From NCBI RefSeq assembly GCF_013393905.1, contig NZ_CP040272.1, forward strand, positions 6,643,501-6,707,500: a stretch of 64,000 nt of DNA, given 5' to 3'. Positions within the stretch are counted from its first letter, which is position 1. Every line of letters starts with the position of its first letter. Positions 53,860 through 62,816 of this stretch are shown piece after piece. Position numbers and translations under genes: made by a program. This DNA comes from Nostoc sp. C052 (lineage in GTDB: Bacteria; Cyanobacteriota; Cyanobacteriia; Cyanobacteriales; Nostocaceae). The notes under the pieces were generated by a model. That model did not search any database. It was not told the origin of the DNA and was given only the letters and a program-made list of their open reading frames with translations.

Positions 53860-56800
53860 TTAAAGTAGAAGACTTTGAAGAGCCATAACTACATCATGAT
53901 ATTCGTTATTTATTCGATTAACCAAAATGGTCAATTGATCCATTGATTGCTCCTTTGCCGCATCCTCTAAAGTTTCACAGATTTTTCCGAGATTAATTGC
54001 ACCAATACTCACACTAGGCGATCGCAGAGCATGAGCTAGTTTTGCTAACTCTGAACGATTTGCCAAAGTTACCGCATCTTGAATTGCCTCTATTTTGCTT
54101 GGGGTATCTTCTAAGTAAAGCTGGATTAATTCAGCGATGATGCTACTGCCTCCATCCGAATTTACACCATCGTCATCATTGCCACCGAGATTTCGCAGAT
54201 ATTGTAGAGTCTTTTGGTCAATTACCTCTTCCATCTTAGGAACCTGAATAGTTGTGGGCAATGGGAAATCAGATATAGACATCAACCCTGGAAGCTCTGA
54301 AATTAAATTATGCTTAATACCAAACTTTTTTAAAACTACTTCTATCTCCTCCAGATTAATCGGTTTACTGATGTAGTCATCCATACCTGCCTTCAAGCAC
54401 GCCTCACGGTCTTCTGGCCGAGCATGGGCAGTCATGGCAATTATCCAAGGTTGATTATTAAAAGAAAATTCCTGGCGAATCCGGTGAGTTGTTTCCCACC
54501 CATCCAGTTCTGGCATCTGAATATCCATAAACACAACATCATACAGTTGTCGTTGCAAAGCCTCCAGAGCTTCAAGACCATTATTAGCGACATCTGCACG
54601 GTATCCCATCCGACCTAGCATCTTCAAGGCAATTTTCTGATTTACCAACACATCTTCAACCAAAAGAATTTTGAGCGGCAAGCGTTGGGCAAGGTGGGTA
54701 TCAATGGCTGGGCGATTGGGTGTAGGCAAGCGGGAGTAAGAAGGAATGATTGCCTTTGGATCGACCTTAGCAAACCAACTACCACGCACGATTTGTAAGA
54801 GTGTATTATGTAATTGATACTGCCGCACGGGCTTTTGTAAAAAGGCGGTAAACTTAGGTGCTAAATCTTTCAGGTCTAAAGTTTGCTTGCTTTTAGAACT
54901 TAAAATTATCAAAGGTAAATACCGATGTTGCGGTATGGCATGAATTTTAGCTATTAAATTGAGACCGTTGATCTGTGGGCTATCGATATCCAACACAGCT
55001 AGAGCAAAGGGATTATCTTTGCACAAACACTGTAGAGCTGCATTACTCGATTCGACAGGTTGGACATCTAATCCCAAAGCTTGGAGTTGTAAGGTGAGGC
55101 ATTTTCGCAAATTGGCGTTACCTACTGCCAGTAGTAATCGCTTGCCAAGTAGTTCTGGATCGTGATTAACGGAATTATTAATAGGAGAGGCATAAACTTG
55201 GATAGTTGCAGTGAAATAAAAAGTGGAACCTCTAGTTGTTTGACTTTCCACCCACATTTTGCCACCCATGATTTCACTGAGACGTTTGCTGATGGCTAAC
55301 CCTAAGCCAGTACCGCCATAACGTCTGGTCATTGAGTTATCGACTTGGCTAAAAGGTTTGAACAATCGATGTAAGCGATCGCGTCCTATACCAATACCTG
55401 TATCACTCACCGCAAATTGCAATTCATAGTGAGACGGTGTAGGAGTCTGGTTGTGAAGCTGCTTTTGAGGAGCGACTGTCACAACAATTTCCCCCACATC
55501 TGTAAACTTGACGGCATTGCTGACTAAATTCCAGAGAATTTGCCGTAGGCGGGTAATGTCACCAATAATCAGAGTCGGCGTGTGGGGTTCAAATTGGTAC
55601 ATTAGTTCAATGCCTTTGGAAGCCGCTTGAGGAGCCAACAAATCTAAGGCTTCTTCTACACAAACCCGTAAGTCAAAGGGCTGTTTTTCCAATTCTAAGT
55701 TGCCAGATTCAATCTTAGAAAAGTCGAGAATGTCATTGATTATAGTTAATAATGTATGACCACTATTATGAATAGTTTCCACATAATCGAGTTGCTCAGG
55801 CTGGAGGGGAGTATCTAAGAGCAGTCCAGTCATGCCAATGATTGCATTCATGGGAGTACGAATTTCATGGCTCATGATTGCCAGGAAATTACTCTTGGCC
55901 ATATTGGCAGACTCAGCTACGTGCTTGGCAATACTCAGTTCTTCATTTTGCTGTGTTAGCAACTTAGCCTGACTAGTTTTTTGAGCTAGCAACTGGGCTT
56001 GGTTGAGGGCAATACCCATTTGATCTGCGAGCTGTTTGAGTAAATCCAATTCTAATTCAGTCCATTGTCTGGGGCGATCGCACTGATGTACAATTAATAA
56101 TCCCCACAAATCTTGCCGCATTAAAATTGGTACGACCAGATTAGCTTTCACCTGAAACTGTTGTAAAAATTCCAGATGGCAAGGTTGCAATCCCGCTTTC
56201 TCCAAATCGGGAATCACGCTAACTCGTCCCTGACGATATAAGTCAATGTATTCCTGTTGAAAACAAGGATCTTCAATATCCTGATTCTGAATCACCGACC
56301 ATCCAGGAACTACAGCTTCCTGGACAACTTTGCCAGAACCATCAGAGTTAATTTGGAAAATTACGACGCGATCGCACTGCAAAATCCGTTGCACTTCCGT
56401 CACTGTTGTCTGGAGAATTTTTTCCCATTGTAAGGATTGACGGATTTCTCCGGTAATTTGCTTCAGCAGCAAGGCCTGTTGATATTGTTGCTGTAGGTCT
56501 TGTTCTGCCTTTTTTCGTTCGGTAATATCTAGGTGGGTTCCCACCATTCTCATAGCTTTGCCTTCAGAATCGCGGCTGACCAATTTACCCCGGTCTAGAA
56601 TCCATCTCCATTCTCCAGATTTAGCAAGTAAACGCACTTCCACCTGATAGACAGGAGTATCACCCTGGAGGTGGGATCTCAGTCGTTCTTGCATCAGGAC
56701 TATATCTTCTGGATGGATCAACTTGTTTCTCAGTTTAATATCCTTTTCCAGTTCCTCTGGGGCGTAACCCAGCATAGTAGACCAGCGTGGGCTACGATAA

Positions 56801-57792
56801 ACTTCTCCGGTAACTACATTCCAATCCCAAAGACCCTCCTCGACAGCATCCACAGTCAGCTTTAATCGTTCTTCACTTAACCTCAAGGCATTTTCAGCTT
56901 GTTTGCGTTGGGTAATGTCACGATATTTCCACAGATGACCATACAATTTCTGATCGACCACAATCGGGATGTAGTCTTGTTCAAAGGTTCGCCCGTCTAC
57001 AAGTTGCCATTCCTGATGGAGAACTATCTTGCCTTGAGCAATCATCTCATCGGTGTGGCGAAGAAATTTCTCTGGTTCAGTAAACATATACATACTTGTC
57101 TCCCCAGCTTGCCGACAATCCATGCCTTGCAAAGCTTGTGGAGCAACAGGAATACTAAAATGATTACAAAACTCCTGATTTACCAGAACAATATGTCTTG
57201 TCTCGTCTTCTAACAAAACGGCAATCTGTAAGCTTTCAATTAGTGTCCTCAAGCGTAAGGCTGTTGCTTGTAATTCAGTCCGTTGGTCTTTAAGTTTTGC
57301 GGTGAGTTTTTGAGCATCATTGAGGGCAGAATTTTTAGCTTGCAAGAGAAACAGATAATCTACAACAGAGTCATGTAAAGGAAAATCATTGATTTTCAAG
57401 TCAAGCTTTTGCAAATCGGCAAGATTGGTAATCCAGGGGGAACCAAGAAATATCAGATGATCTGAGTCTTCCAAATGTACCATCTGTCCCTTTAACTGCA
57501 TATCCTGATGCTGGGATTGCAGAATAAATAGTGATGGGGTTCGCCCCGTAGGCGATCGCGTTTGTTGGCAAATAGCTTCAAAACTAGTCAGGTTTTGGGG
57601 ACGATTGATCTGAAAATGCTTCTCCAGATAACTATCAACCAGCTTCACAGGTTCTAAAATGCGCTGGATCACTTCACCCACCTGGACAATTTTTAGCTCC
57701 CGATCTATAACCAAATGAAAAGGAAACAAGGCGGCAAATTGTTCTGCTCCAAAACCGAATTGTTTTAACCCAGTAGCTTTATCAGTGGTCAT
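53860..57792 (-). CDS. HNOBA-PAS-PAS-GAF hybrid histidine kinase with two receivers and Hpt
   Basis: I take ATG 57792 (MTTDKATGLKQFGFG) as the start because the longer frame to 57870 would overlap the H-NOX gene by 74 bases. The 1310-residue product has an HNOBA domain (LFPFHLVIDRELKIVQVGE), two PAS domains (about 190-440) and a GAF domain (about 450-610). HisKA with MSHEIRTPMN near residue 640, the ATPase, a degenerate receiver and an intact receiver with FMDIQMPELDG near 1087 follow, then an Hpt with LAHALRSPS near 1254. It lies 4 bases after the H-NOX stop, so NO bound to the H-NOX should control it; output goes to the PP2C regulator. Confidence 0.93.
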   Translation of the reverse strand: MTTDKATGLKQFGFGAEQFAALFPFHLVIDRELKIVQVGEVIQRILEPVKLVDSYLEKHFQINRPQNLTSFEAICQQTRSPTGRTPSLFILQSQHQDMQLKGQMVHLEDSDHLIFLGSPWITNLADLQKLDLKINDFPLHDSVVDYLFLLQAKNSALNDAQKLTAKLKDQRTELQATALRLRTLIESLQIAVLLEDETRHIVLVNQEFCNHFSIPVAPQALQGMDCRQAGETSMYMFTEPEKFLRHTDEMIAQGKIVLHQEWQLVDGRTFEQDYIPIVVDQKLYGHLWKYRDITQRKQAENALRLSEERLKLTVDAVEEGLWDWNVVTGEVYRSPRWSTMLGYAPEELEKDIKLRNKLIHPEDIVLMQERLRSHLQGDTPVYQVEVRLLAKSGEWRWILDRGKLVSRDSEGKAMRMVGTHLDITERKKAEQDLQQQYQQALLLKQITGEIRQSLQWEKILQTTVTEVQRILQCDRVVIFQINSDGSGKVVQEAVVPGWSVIQNQDIEDPCFQQEYIDLYRQGRVSVIPDLEKAGLQPCHLEFLQQFQVKANLVVPILMRQDLWGLLIVHQCDRPRQWTELELDLLKQLADQMGIALNQAQLLAQKTSQAKLLTQQNEELSIAKHVAESANMAKSNFLAIMSHEIRTPMNAIIGMTGLLLDTPLQPEQLDYVETIHNSGHTLLTIINDILDFSKIESGNLELEKQPFDLRVCVEEALDLLAPQAASKGIELMYQFEPHTPTLIIGDITRLRQILWNLVSNAVKFTDVGEIVVTVAPQKQLHNQTPTPSHYELQFAVSDTGIGIGRDRLHRLFKPFSQVDNSMTRRYGGTGLGLAISKRLSEIMGGKMWVESQTTRGSTFYFTATIQVYASPINNSVNHDPELLGKRLLLAVGNANLRKCLTLQLQALGLDVQPVESSNAALQCLCKDNPFALAVLDIDSPQINGLNLIAKIHAIPQHRYLPLIILSSKSKQTLDLKDLAPKFTAFLQKPVRQYQLHNTLLQIVRGSWFAKVDPKAIIPSYSRLPTPNRPAIDTHLAQRLPLKILLVEDVLVNQKIALKMLGRMGYRADVANNGLEALEALQRQLYDVVFMDIQMPELDGWETTHRIRQEFSFNNQPWIIAMTAHARPEDREACLKAGMDDYISKPINLEEIEVVLKKFGIKHNLISELPGLMSISDFPLPTTIQVPKMEEVIDQKTLQYLRNLGGNDDDGVNSDGGSSIIAELIQLYLEDTPSKIEAIQDAVTLANRSELAKLAHALRSPSVSIGAINLGKICETLEDAAKEQSMDQLTILVNRINNEYHDVVMALQSLLL

Positions 57793-57796
57793 AAAA

Positions 57797-58351
57797 TTAA
57801 GAATCTTCGTATTCAATAGAGAAGATATCGTGAGTACCTCCTTCCTCTCGAAAACTGATTTGGGTAACATCCAGTTTTACGTTAAAGCGTTTTCCCAATC
57901 CTTGCAGTAACCCGATTACCATTGGTGCTAAACCGCAGCGAGTAGATTGGTAATGGAGTTCCATTGATTGTTCGCTAGTGTGTTCACACTCAAAAGAAGG
58001 AGGACGGAGTTGAGGAAAACTTAACCCAACTCTGGCGTGGAGATTGTCTAGATGATCCAGAAACTTTGGCAAGGAATCTCCCGCACTAGCTAACAATTCT
58101 CCATAACCTTCTTCAGCCGTGTATTGTAGCCAGTATTCTCCAAAAGCTTTCAAAAGTTCTTCTGCTGGCATATCCAACACCTCACAAGCCGCGCTAACCA
58201 AGCGATAAGTAACATCGTCGGCATAAGCATCCATACCAATAAAAAAGTCAATATCTTCTAGTTCAGCCTTTTGCTTGATAGTTTCCCAGGTATTCTCACC
58301 GTGGTATTTACTAATCATGCCTTCTATTGCTTTATTAACTAATCCGTACAT
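57797..58351 (-). CDS. H-NOX heme nitric-oxide sensor
   Basis: The 184-residue protein has the H-NOX signature: MYGLVNKAIEGM start, distal-side W74, proximal heme ligand His105 in DNLHARVGL and the Y134-x-S136-x-R138 motif (YQSTR) that binds the heme propionates. There is no Tyr in the distal position that stabilises O2 (Met144 lies there), so it should be NO-selective like the Nostoc H-NOX. It is encoded directly before its HNOBA kinase, with four bases between. Confidence 0.95.
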   Translation of the reverse strand: MYGLVNKAIEGMISKYHGENTWETIKQKAELEDIDFFIGMDAYADDVTYRLVSAACEVLDMPAEELLKAFGEYWLQYTAEEGYGELLASAGDSLPKFLDHLDNLHARVGLSFPQLRPPSFECEHTSEQSMELHYQSTRCGLAPMVIGLLQGLGKRFNVKLDVTQISFREEGGTHDIFSIEYEDS

Positions 58352-58412
58352 TAAGTTAAACCCAAACTATAAAAAACAATATTTTAAGATATTAATAATG
58401 AAGTTGCCTTCG

Positions 58413-58580
58413 TTAATTACTGATAAAAACTGTAGCCATACCAAAATCAATGATTTTAACTTTGCCTGTTTGGAGATTAAAAACTATATTTGATAGATTA
58501 ATATCTTTGTGAATAATATTAGCAGCGTGGATTTGGGCTAAAGTGCCAGTAATTTTAATAGCGATCGCTAAAATGTTTCG
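58413..58580 (-). pseudogene. Remnant of a Ser/Thr kinase catalytic core
   Basis: The minus-strand frame ending at TAA 58413-58415 encodes ITGTLAQIHAANIIHKDINL and then VKIIDFGMATV. This is the catalytic HxD (IIHKDI) and DFG (IIDFG) part of a eukaryotic-type kinase of the cyanobacterial multidomain class. The rest of the gene is absent on both sides. Decay is recent enough that the core motifs are unbroken. The remaining gap 58581-58775 holds nothing recognised. Confidence 0.75.
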
Positions 58581-58775
58581 ATATAATAATTAATATTATT
58601 AAAATCTTATTAAAATCTCTTAAGTCCGTATCTATCGATACCAATAAAAACTGACTGTTTTGTTGATTTTTAACCTTGGTTGCAATGAAGAAAATTTATT
58701 GAGATGCGTTTACCCTGCCCCTGGTAGTTGGGGATTTTTAACTGCAATGAATTTTGCCGAAAATGAAATTTGATG

Positions 58776-59099
58776 CTATTCCACTATTTGGAGAAATGAT
58801 GCTTGATCGGGAAACACGTCAAATAATTTTGAAGTGTCAGTCAGATCCAGAATCATTCTAATTTGTTCGTTAATTGAACAAAGTGCTAGTTTAGCTTCTT
58901 GCTGCCGGACTTTTTTTAGTGTCAACAATAGTGTGCCAAATCCAGAGCTATCCATAAAGGTAATGGATTTAAAATCAATTAAAATTATTTTGGCACCTGA
59001 TGCAATGATTTCACTCAGTTCTTCATGAATTTTTCTACCTTGTCTACCATCAAAAAATCCACTAGGTTGAAGAATTTTTACTTGGACTTTAGAATACAT
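58776..59099 (-). CDS. STAS anti-sigma factor antagonist
   Basis: I take ATG 59099 (MYSKVQVKILQPSG) because AGGAG lies five bases upstream; an earlier ATG at 59120 lacks an RBS. The 107-residue product is a single STAS domain with the phospho-Ser site FMDSSGFGTLL near residue 52 and the usual KIILIDFKSI strand. It is a probable substrate of the PP2C phosphatase and of the HATPase protein encoded next. Confidence 0.92.
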   Translation of the reverse strand: MYSKVQVKILQPSGFFDGRQGRKIHEELSEIIASGAKIILIDFKSITFMDSSGFGTLLLTLKKVRQQEAKLALCSINEQIRMILDLTDTSKLFDVFPDQASFLQIVE

Positions 59100-59246
59100 A
59101 AATCTCCTAAAAAACACCATTTATGAAAACAAGAAAAACATTAATTTTGAAATTGATAAACTGAGTCAAAAAGCCATTCAACAATGGCAAAAATTAAGCA
59201 ATTTTTTACAATCTCTCTGAAGTTCGCTTAATCAAATTTTTGAATT

Positions 59247-59723
59247 TTACAGTTCAGATGTCGATACTAGCTTTTTCTCTAGCAATAAGCAATTTCTATC
59301 TTCCAACTCACGAGTATAACTCACTGTCCAAGCATAGTCCCTTCTAAGCTTGAGGAAAAAGATACAGCCCCAATGAGCCTCATGATCTAAAGGATTAAAT
59401 GTGCGATCGCTTGTTTTTTGACTGAGCTTTTCTAAGGCTGCTTCTAAATTGAAAATATCACCTCGATCCCAAATGCGAATCTGTAAATACTCAGAGGTCA
59501 TTTGGACTGCTAACTCTACAGGGGTTTGAGAATTAAGATGCTTGTGTGCATGGCGAATGACATTTGTAAAACCCTCAATTAAACCAGTTTGCCCTTCTAT
59601 CCACAATTGATAAGGTAGCGGGGTACAGTTGAATTGGTCGAACCATTCCACAACTGTTGCCATTGCATCCAAATCACTTGCAACTTGCAGACTAGAATTA
59701 TGGATCAATGAATCTGTTTGCAT
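59247..59723 (-). CDS. Anti-sigma-type serine kinase (RsbW-like ATPase)
   Basis: The 158-residue protein is a GHKL ATPase of the RsbW class: the N box is GLIEGFTNVIRHAHKH (Glu and Asn for Mg-ATP), followed by LQIRIWDRGDIF (G1 box) and a shortened end. It would phosphorylate STAS proteins. It stands 147 bases from the STAS gene at 59099. With the PP2C regulator it gives the three parts of a partner-switching module. Confidence 0.88.
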   Translation of the reverse strand: MQTDSLIHNSSLQVASDLDAMATVVEWFDQFNCTPLPYQLWIEGQTGLIEGFTNVIRHAHKHLNSQTPVELAVQMTSEYLQIRIWDRGDIFNLEAALEKLSQKTSDRTFNPLDHEAHWGCIFFLKLRRDYAWTVSYTRELEDRNCLLLEKKLVSTSEL

Positions 59724-59775
59724 GAGAATTTATCTTGCTTAACCGAAAATCTCCGTAGTGTAGCGAGGAAAAGTA

Positions 59776-60774
59776 TCAAACTGCCCCTGAATCTTTGTTG
59801 AAGACAACAGTAATCGTTTTCAAAATCAGCTTTAAATCATAAACCAAGCTCCAATTATTTTGATAACGTAAATCTAGCTCGATGACATCCTCAAAATTAC
59901 GGATTTTTGAGCGACCATTTACTTGCCATTCGCCACTGAGTCCTGGTTTGACATCCAGTCTTTGCCAATTTGCAACCTCATATTGTTCCATTTCATTTGG
60001 AGTTGGTGGACGAGTACCAACCAAACTCATATCTCCTGTAAGAATATTCCAAAATTGCGGAAATTCATCTAAGCTGGTTTTACGCAAAAAGCGCCCAACA
60101 CGCGTGATTCGGGGATCATCATCATTTTTAAAGAAAGCACCAGAAGCTTTGTTAGGAATAGTGGCTTTGAGTGCTTCAGCATTTGTCACCATCGACCGAA
60201 ACTTCCAAATGCGAAACCGTCGCCCCATCCAACCGCAACGAATTTGACTAAACAGTATAGGCCCAGGACTATCAAGTTTAATCGCGATCGCAATCGGTAC
60301 AAAGAGTACGCCAGTAATACCCAAGCCAGCGATCGCCCCGACAACATCAATGGCACGTTTCATCGGCGATCGCACCGAGGGATGAGTTAAGGGGGGGCGT
60401 TGCTCACTTTTGCGAGTTGCTGTAGGGACAATTGCCTCTGTATTAGATTCGATGTTAAATATTCGGTCTAAACCGACTAAAGAAAATGCTAATTTTACTT
60501 GCGGATTGATACTCCAAAAGATTAATTGAATGTTTTTTGCCTGTGCTGATTTATGATTACTAATCAATGAACCAATACCACTACTATCGATAATCGTTGT
60601 TTGTCCAAAATCCAAGATTATTTTTGCCAAACTAGAATCATCTAACCAGGTTTGAAAATATTCTCGGAAGGGAACAGCCTCAATTACAGTTAATCGCTGT
60701 GGTAGCTGCACTAACAAAGTATTATTTAGCTGAGTGGTAACTAGAGAGATTTTGTTTTTAGGACTAGGATTCAT
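59776..60774 (-). CDS. STAS domain fused to a polyprenyl-phosphate sugar transferase
   Basis: The 332-residue protein has an N-terminal STAS domain (about 8-110, IIDSSGIGSLISNHKS near residue 61, with the phospho-Ser site). A bacterial sugar transferase domain follows (138-332; IDVVGAIAGLGI membrane segment, IWKFRSMVTNAEA, RKTSLDEFPQFWN, MSLVGTRPPTP and KPGLSGEWQVNGRS). The enzyme moves the first sugar phosphate to the lipid carrier in exopolysaccharide synthesis. The fusion would let partner switching directly control polysaccharide initiation. The gene overlaps its upstream neighbour by four bases. Confidence 0.93.
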   Translation of the reverse strand: MNPSPKNKISLVTTQLNNTLLVQLPQRLTVIEAVPFREYFQTWLDDSSLAKIILDFGQTTIIDSSGIGSLISNHKSAQAKNIQLIFWSINPQVKLAFSLVGLDRIFNIESNTEAIVPTATRKSEQRPPLTHPSVRSPMKRAIDVVGAIAGLGITGVLFVPIAIAIKLDSPGPILFSQIRCGWMGRRFRIWKFRSMVTNAEALKATIPNKASGAFFKNDDDPRITRVGRFLRKTSLDEFPQFWNILTGDMSLVGTRPPTPNEMEQYEVANWQRLDVKPGLSGEWQVNGRSKIRNFEDVIELDLRYQNNWSLVYDLKLILKTITVVFNKDSGAV

Positions 60775-61283
60775 GATCTGGATATACCTACTGATAGTTC
60801 TTTGAGAGTTGGAGCAAAACGCTTTTCTAAACTATTGCAAAGGGCGATAGCTGAAGCCTTGGAAACATCCGAAACTGATACTTGTTTAGGAGCATTGATA
60901 AATCGCACCAAATCACCAGGACACCAAGCAATAGGAACATTAATCTGTGATAGTGCTAAAGCAAGTTCTACTTGATGATCGTCAATATGTTCTTGAAATT
61001 TCTGACTGCGAGAAACCAAAATATAAGGTTTATTTAGAGAATCCAGCAGTAGTAAAGTTCCTTCCCCACAATGAGCAATCACAATTCGCGCTTGATTAAT
61101 CAAGTCTTGAAATTTCTCTTCTTTGAGGAAACGATAAACTCTAGCACCAGCAGGTAAGATTGTGCAGTTTCCATATTGCACAACAATTTCTTCTTGAATT
61201 ATTTCCGTCTGTAACAACACCTCAATCCAAGACATGAGGCGATTAAAAGGGTATTGTTCAGTACCAACTGTGACTAAAATCAT
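60771..61283 (-). CDS. Alg13-like (PssE-type) glycosyltransferase subunit
   Basis: I take ATG 61283 because the previous gene ends there (ATGA overlap) and an AGGAGAG lies just upstream. The 170-residue product starts MILVTVGTEQYPFNRLMSWI and has the GT28 C-terminal features (VIAHCGEGTLLLLDSLNKPYI). It pairs with the Alg14-like protein, as Alg13 and Alg14 do, to form one two-subunit enzyme in polysaccharide synthesis. Confidence 0.88.
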   Translation of the reverse strand: MILVTVGTEQYPFNRLMSWIEVLLQTEIIQEEIVVQYGNCTILPAGARVYRFLKEEKFQDLINQARIVIAHCGEGTLLLLDSLNKPYILVSRSQKFQEHIDDHQVELALALSQINVPIAWCPGDLVRFINAPKQVSVSDVSKASAIALCNSLEKRFAPTLKELSVGISRS

Positions 61284-61735
61284 AAACTCTCCTGGGGTAT
61301 GATCAGCTCGGCTTGAGGATAACGGGTTTGCAGTTGCGGCCACTGCACATATAGAACGCTAAGAAAAGGCAAAACTAATCTGGCGGATAAACTCAAAGTA
61401 TGAATCCGAGTCACCGATTCTACAAACACTATTTGGCTACCAAAGAGTTTTCCTATAATCAAAAAGGGAACAGCAACACCAGCGCCAGTAGACAAGATTA
61501 ATTGGGGTCGAGTTTTTGCGATTACCTGAAAAGCTAAGAGCAGATTCTTAAACAAATTAGGTAGATTTCGATTTGTGGGACTATGGGCCCAGTAAACATT
61601 TTCTCCAGTTAAAGAAGCTTCTGTTGTAGCGGTGCGAAAAGTAACCCAAACCCGTTGATGATTTTCCCAAAAAGGATGCAATTGTTGGAGTCCTTTAAAA
61701 TGTCCTCCAGAGGAGCAAACCAGTAAAACTTTCAT
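61280..61735 (-). CDS. Alg14-like (PssD-type) glycosyltransferase subunit
   Basis: The 151-residue product starts MKVLLVCSSGGHFKGLQQLH, the signature of Alg14/PssD proteins, and continues with LILSTGAGVAVPFLIIG and IVFVESVTRIHTLSLSARL. It anchors the Alg13-like subunit at the membrane and binds the lipid acceptor. Its stop overlaps the start of the next gene by four bases. Confidence 0.9.
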   Translation of the reverse strand: MKVLLVCSSGGHFKGLQQLHPFWENHQRVWVTFRTATTEASLTGENVYWAHSPTNRNLPNLFKNLLLAFQVIAKTRPQLILSTGAGVAVPFLIIGKLFGSQIVFVESVTRIHTLSLSARLVLPFLSVLYVQWPQLQTRYPQAELIIPQESL

Positions 61736-61750
61736 AAATAATTTTTTCCT

Positions 61751-62782
61751 TCACATTGATTGTTTGGCTATTTGTTCTTGTTGGATACGTCGTTTTTGAC
61801 TTGTTCCGGTTATTTGCATCATCAGTTTCTCTAACTTCTGGTATGCAAATTTTGGCAGCATCCACAGTAAATAGGCAGCACTAAAAGAGATGAACGTTCG
61901 CTGAGGTTCTTCCAAAAGAATTTGCCAATAGGTTTTCACAGCTTTGTGTAGTAGGCTAACGGCAATTTCTGGCGATCGCCCTCTGGTCGCCCGACGAGCT
62001 AAATATCGTAGTTGATAGGCTCTAGCCTTATTGCCCCATAGTTCTACAAACTCAGGATTATAGACTTGGGTTTTTACCAGAATTCGCTCCCAAGATTCAT
62101 ACTGTTTGAGAATATTCGCCGATAAACCTCCCATATTGACGCGATAGAGAGTAAGAGCTTCGGGTATGCCTTCTATTTTCCAACTAGTTTGCAAAGCAAT
62201 CCGCAGCCAACACTCAATATCTTCAGATTGACGAAAGCTGTCATCAAAGTAAAAATCTTCTACTTCTCCATAAAGATTGTCTTGAAACTTGATAGCTTGC
62301 AAAACAGCCCGACGAATCACAACTGATGAGCCGTTACTGATGGGATTACGACAGAACAAATATTCTGGTCTAATGTCCGTCAATTTGGGCATCTGATAGA
62401 TTCCTAAAGGCTTACCTTGGTCATCAATCAGACTAGAACGAGAAAAACTCACCCCAACTTCTGGCGATCGCTCAAAATGCTGCAAATGTTTTTCTAACTT
62501 CTCCGGTAGCCAAAGATCATCGCTATCAACAAAAGCTAAATATTCACCTTGTGCGTGGCGAATTCCCGTATTTCTCGCCCCCGCTAATCCTCGATTCTGC
62601 TGGTGGACAATCTTGATTCGAGAATCATGGAATTGCTTGCAGATATCAATACTTTTATCTGTAGAACCATCATCAACAATGATAATTTCAAAGTCATGAT
62701 ATGTTTGCGCGACAACAGATTGCAGCGTTTTGGCAACAGAGCCTTCAGAATTGTAAACAGGAATAATTACAGACAGATACAT
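61751..62782 (-). CDS. GT2 family glycosyltransferase
   Basis: The 343-residue protein has a GT-A fold: VIIPVYNSEGSVAKTLQSVV at the start, IVDDGSTDKS (UDP-sugar binding), LAFVDSDDLWLPEKL with DXD-like DSDD, and QSEDIECWLRIAL. It adds sugars to a growing polysaccharide. Its C-terminal region resembles that of the next upstream gene, so the two are paralogues. Tandem 8-bp repeats lie in its leader. Confidence 0.9.
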   Translation of the reverse strand: MYLSVIIPVYNSEGSVAKTLQSVVAQTYHDFEIIIVDDGSTDKSIDICKQFHDSRIKIVHQQNRGLAGARNTGIRHAQGEYLAFVDSDDLWLPEKLEKHLQHFERSPEVGVSFSRSSLIDDQGKPLGIYQMPKLTDIRPEYLFCRNPISNGSSVVIRRAVLQAIKFQDNLYGEVEDFYFDDSFRQSEDIECWLRIALQTSWKIEGIPEALTLYRVNMGGLSANILKQYESWERILVKTQVYNPEFVELWGNKARAYQLRYLARRATRGRSPEIAVSLLHKAVKTYWQILLEEPQRTFISFSAAYLLWMLPKFAYQKLEKLMMQITGTSQKRRIQQEQIAKQSM

Positions 62783-62783
62783 A

Positions 62784-62815
62784 ATTCGTAGTTCGTAATT
62801 CGTAATTCGTAATTA
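62784..62815. repeat. Tandem TTCGTAAT repeats
   Basis: Four near-copies of the octamer TTCGTAAT (one with G for the first A) lie directly between the two GT2 genes, immediately upstream of the ATG of the gene at 61751-62782. It is a short tandem repeat, with no known role; its copy number could vary. Confidence 0.65.
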
Positions 62816-62816
62816 G

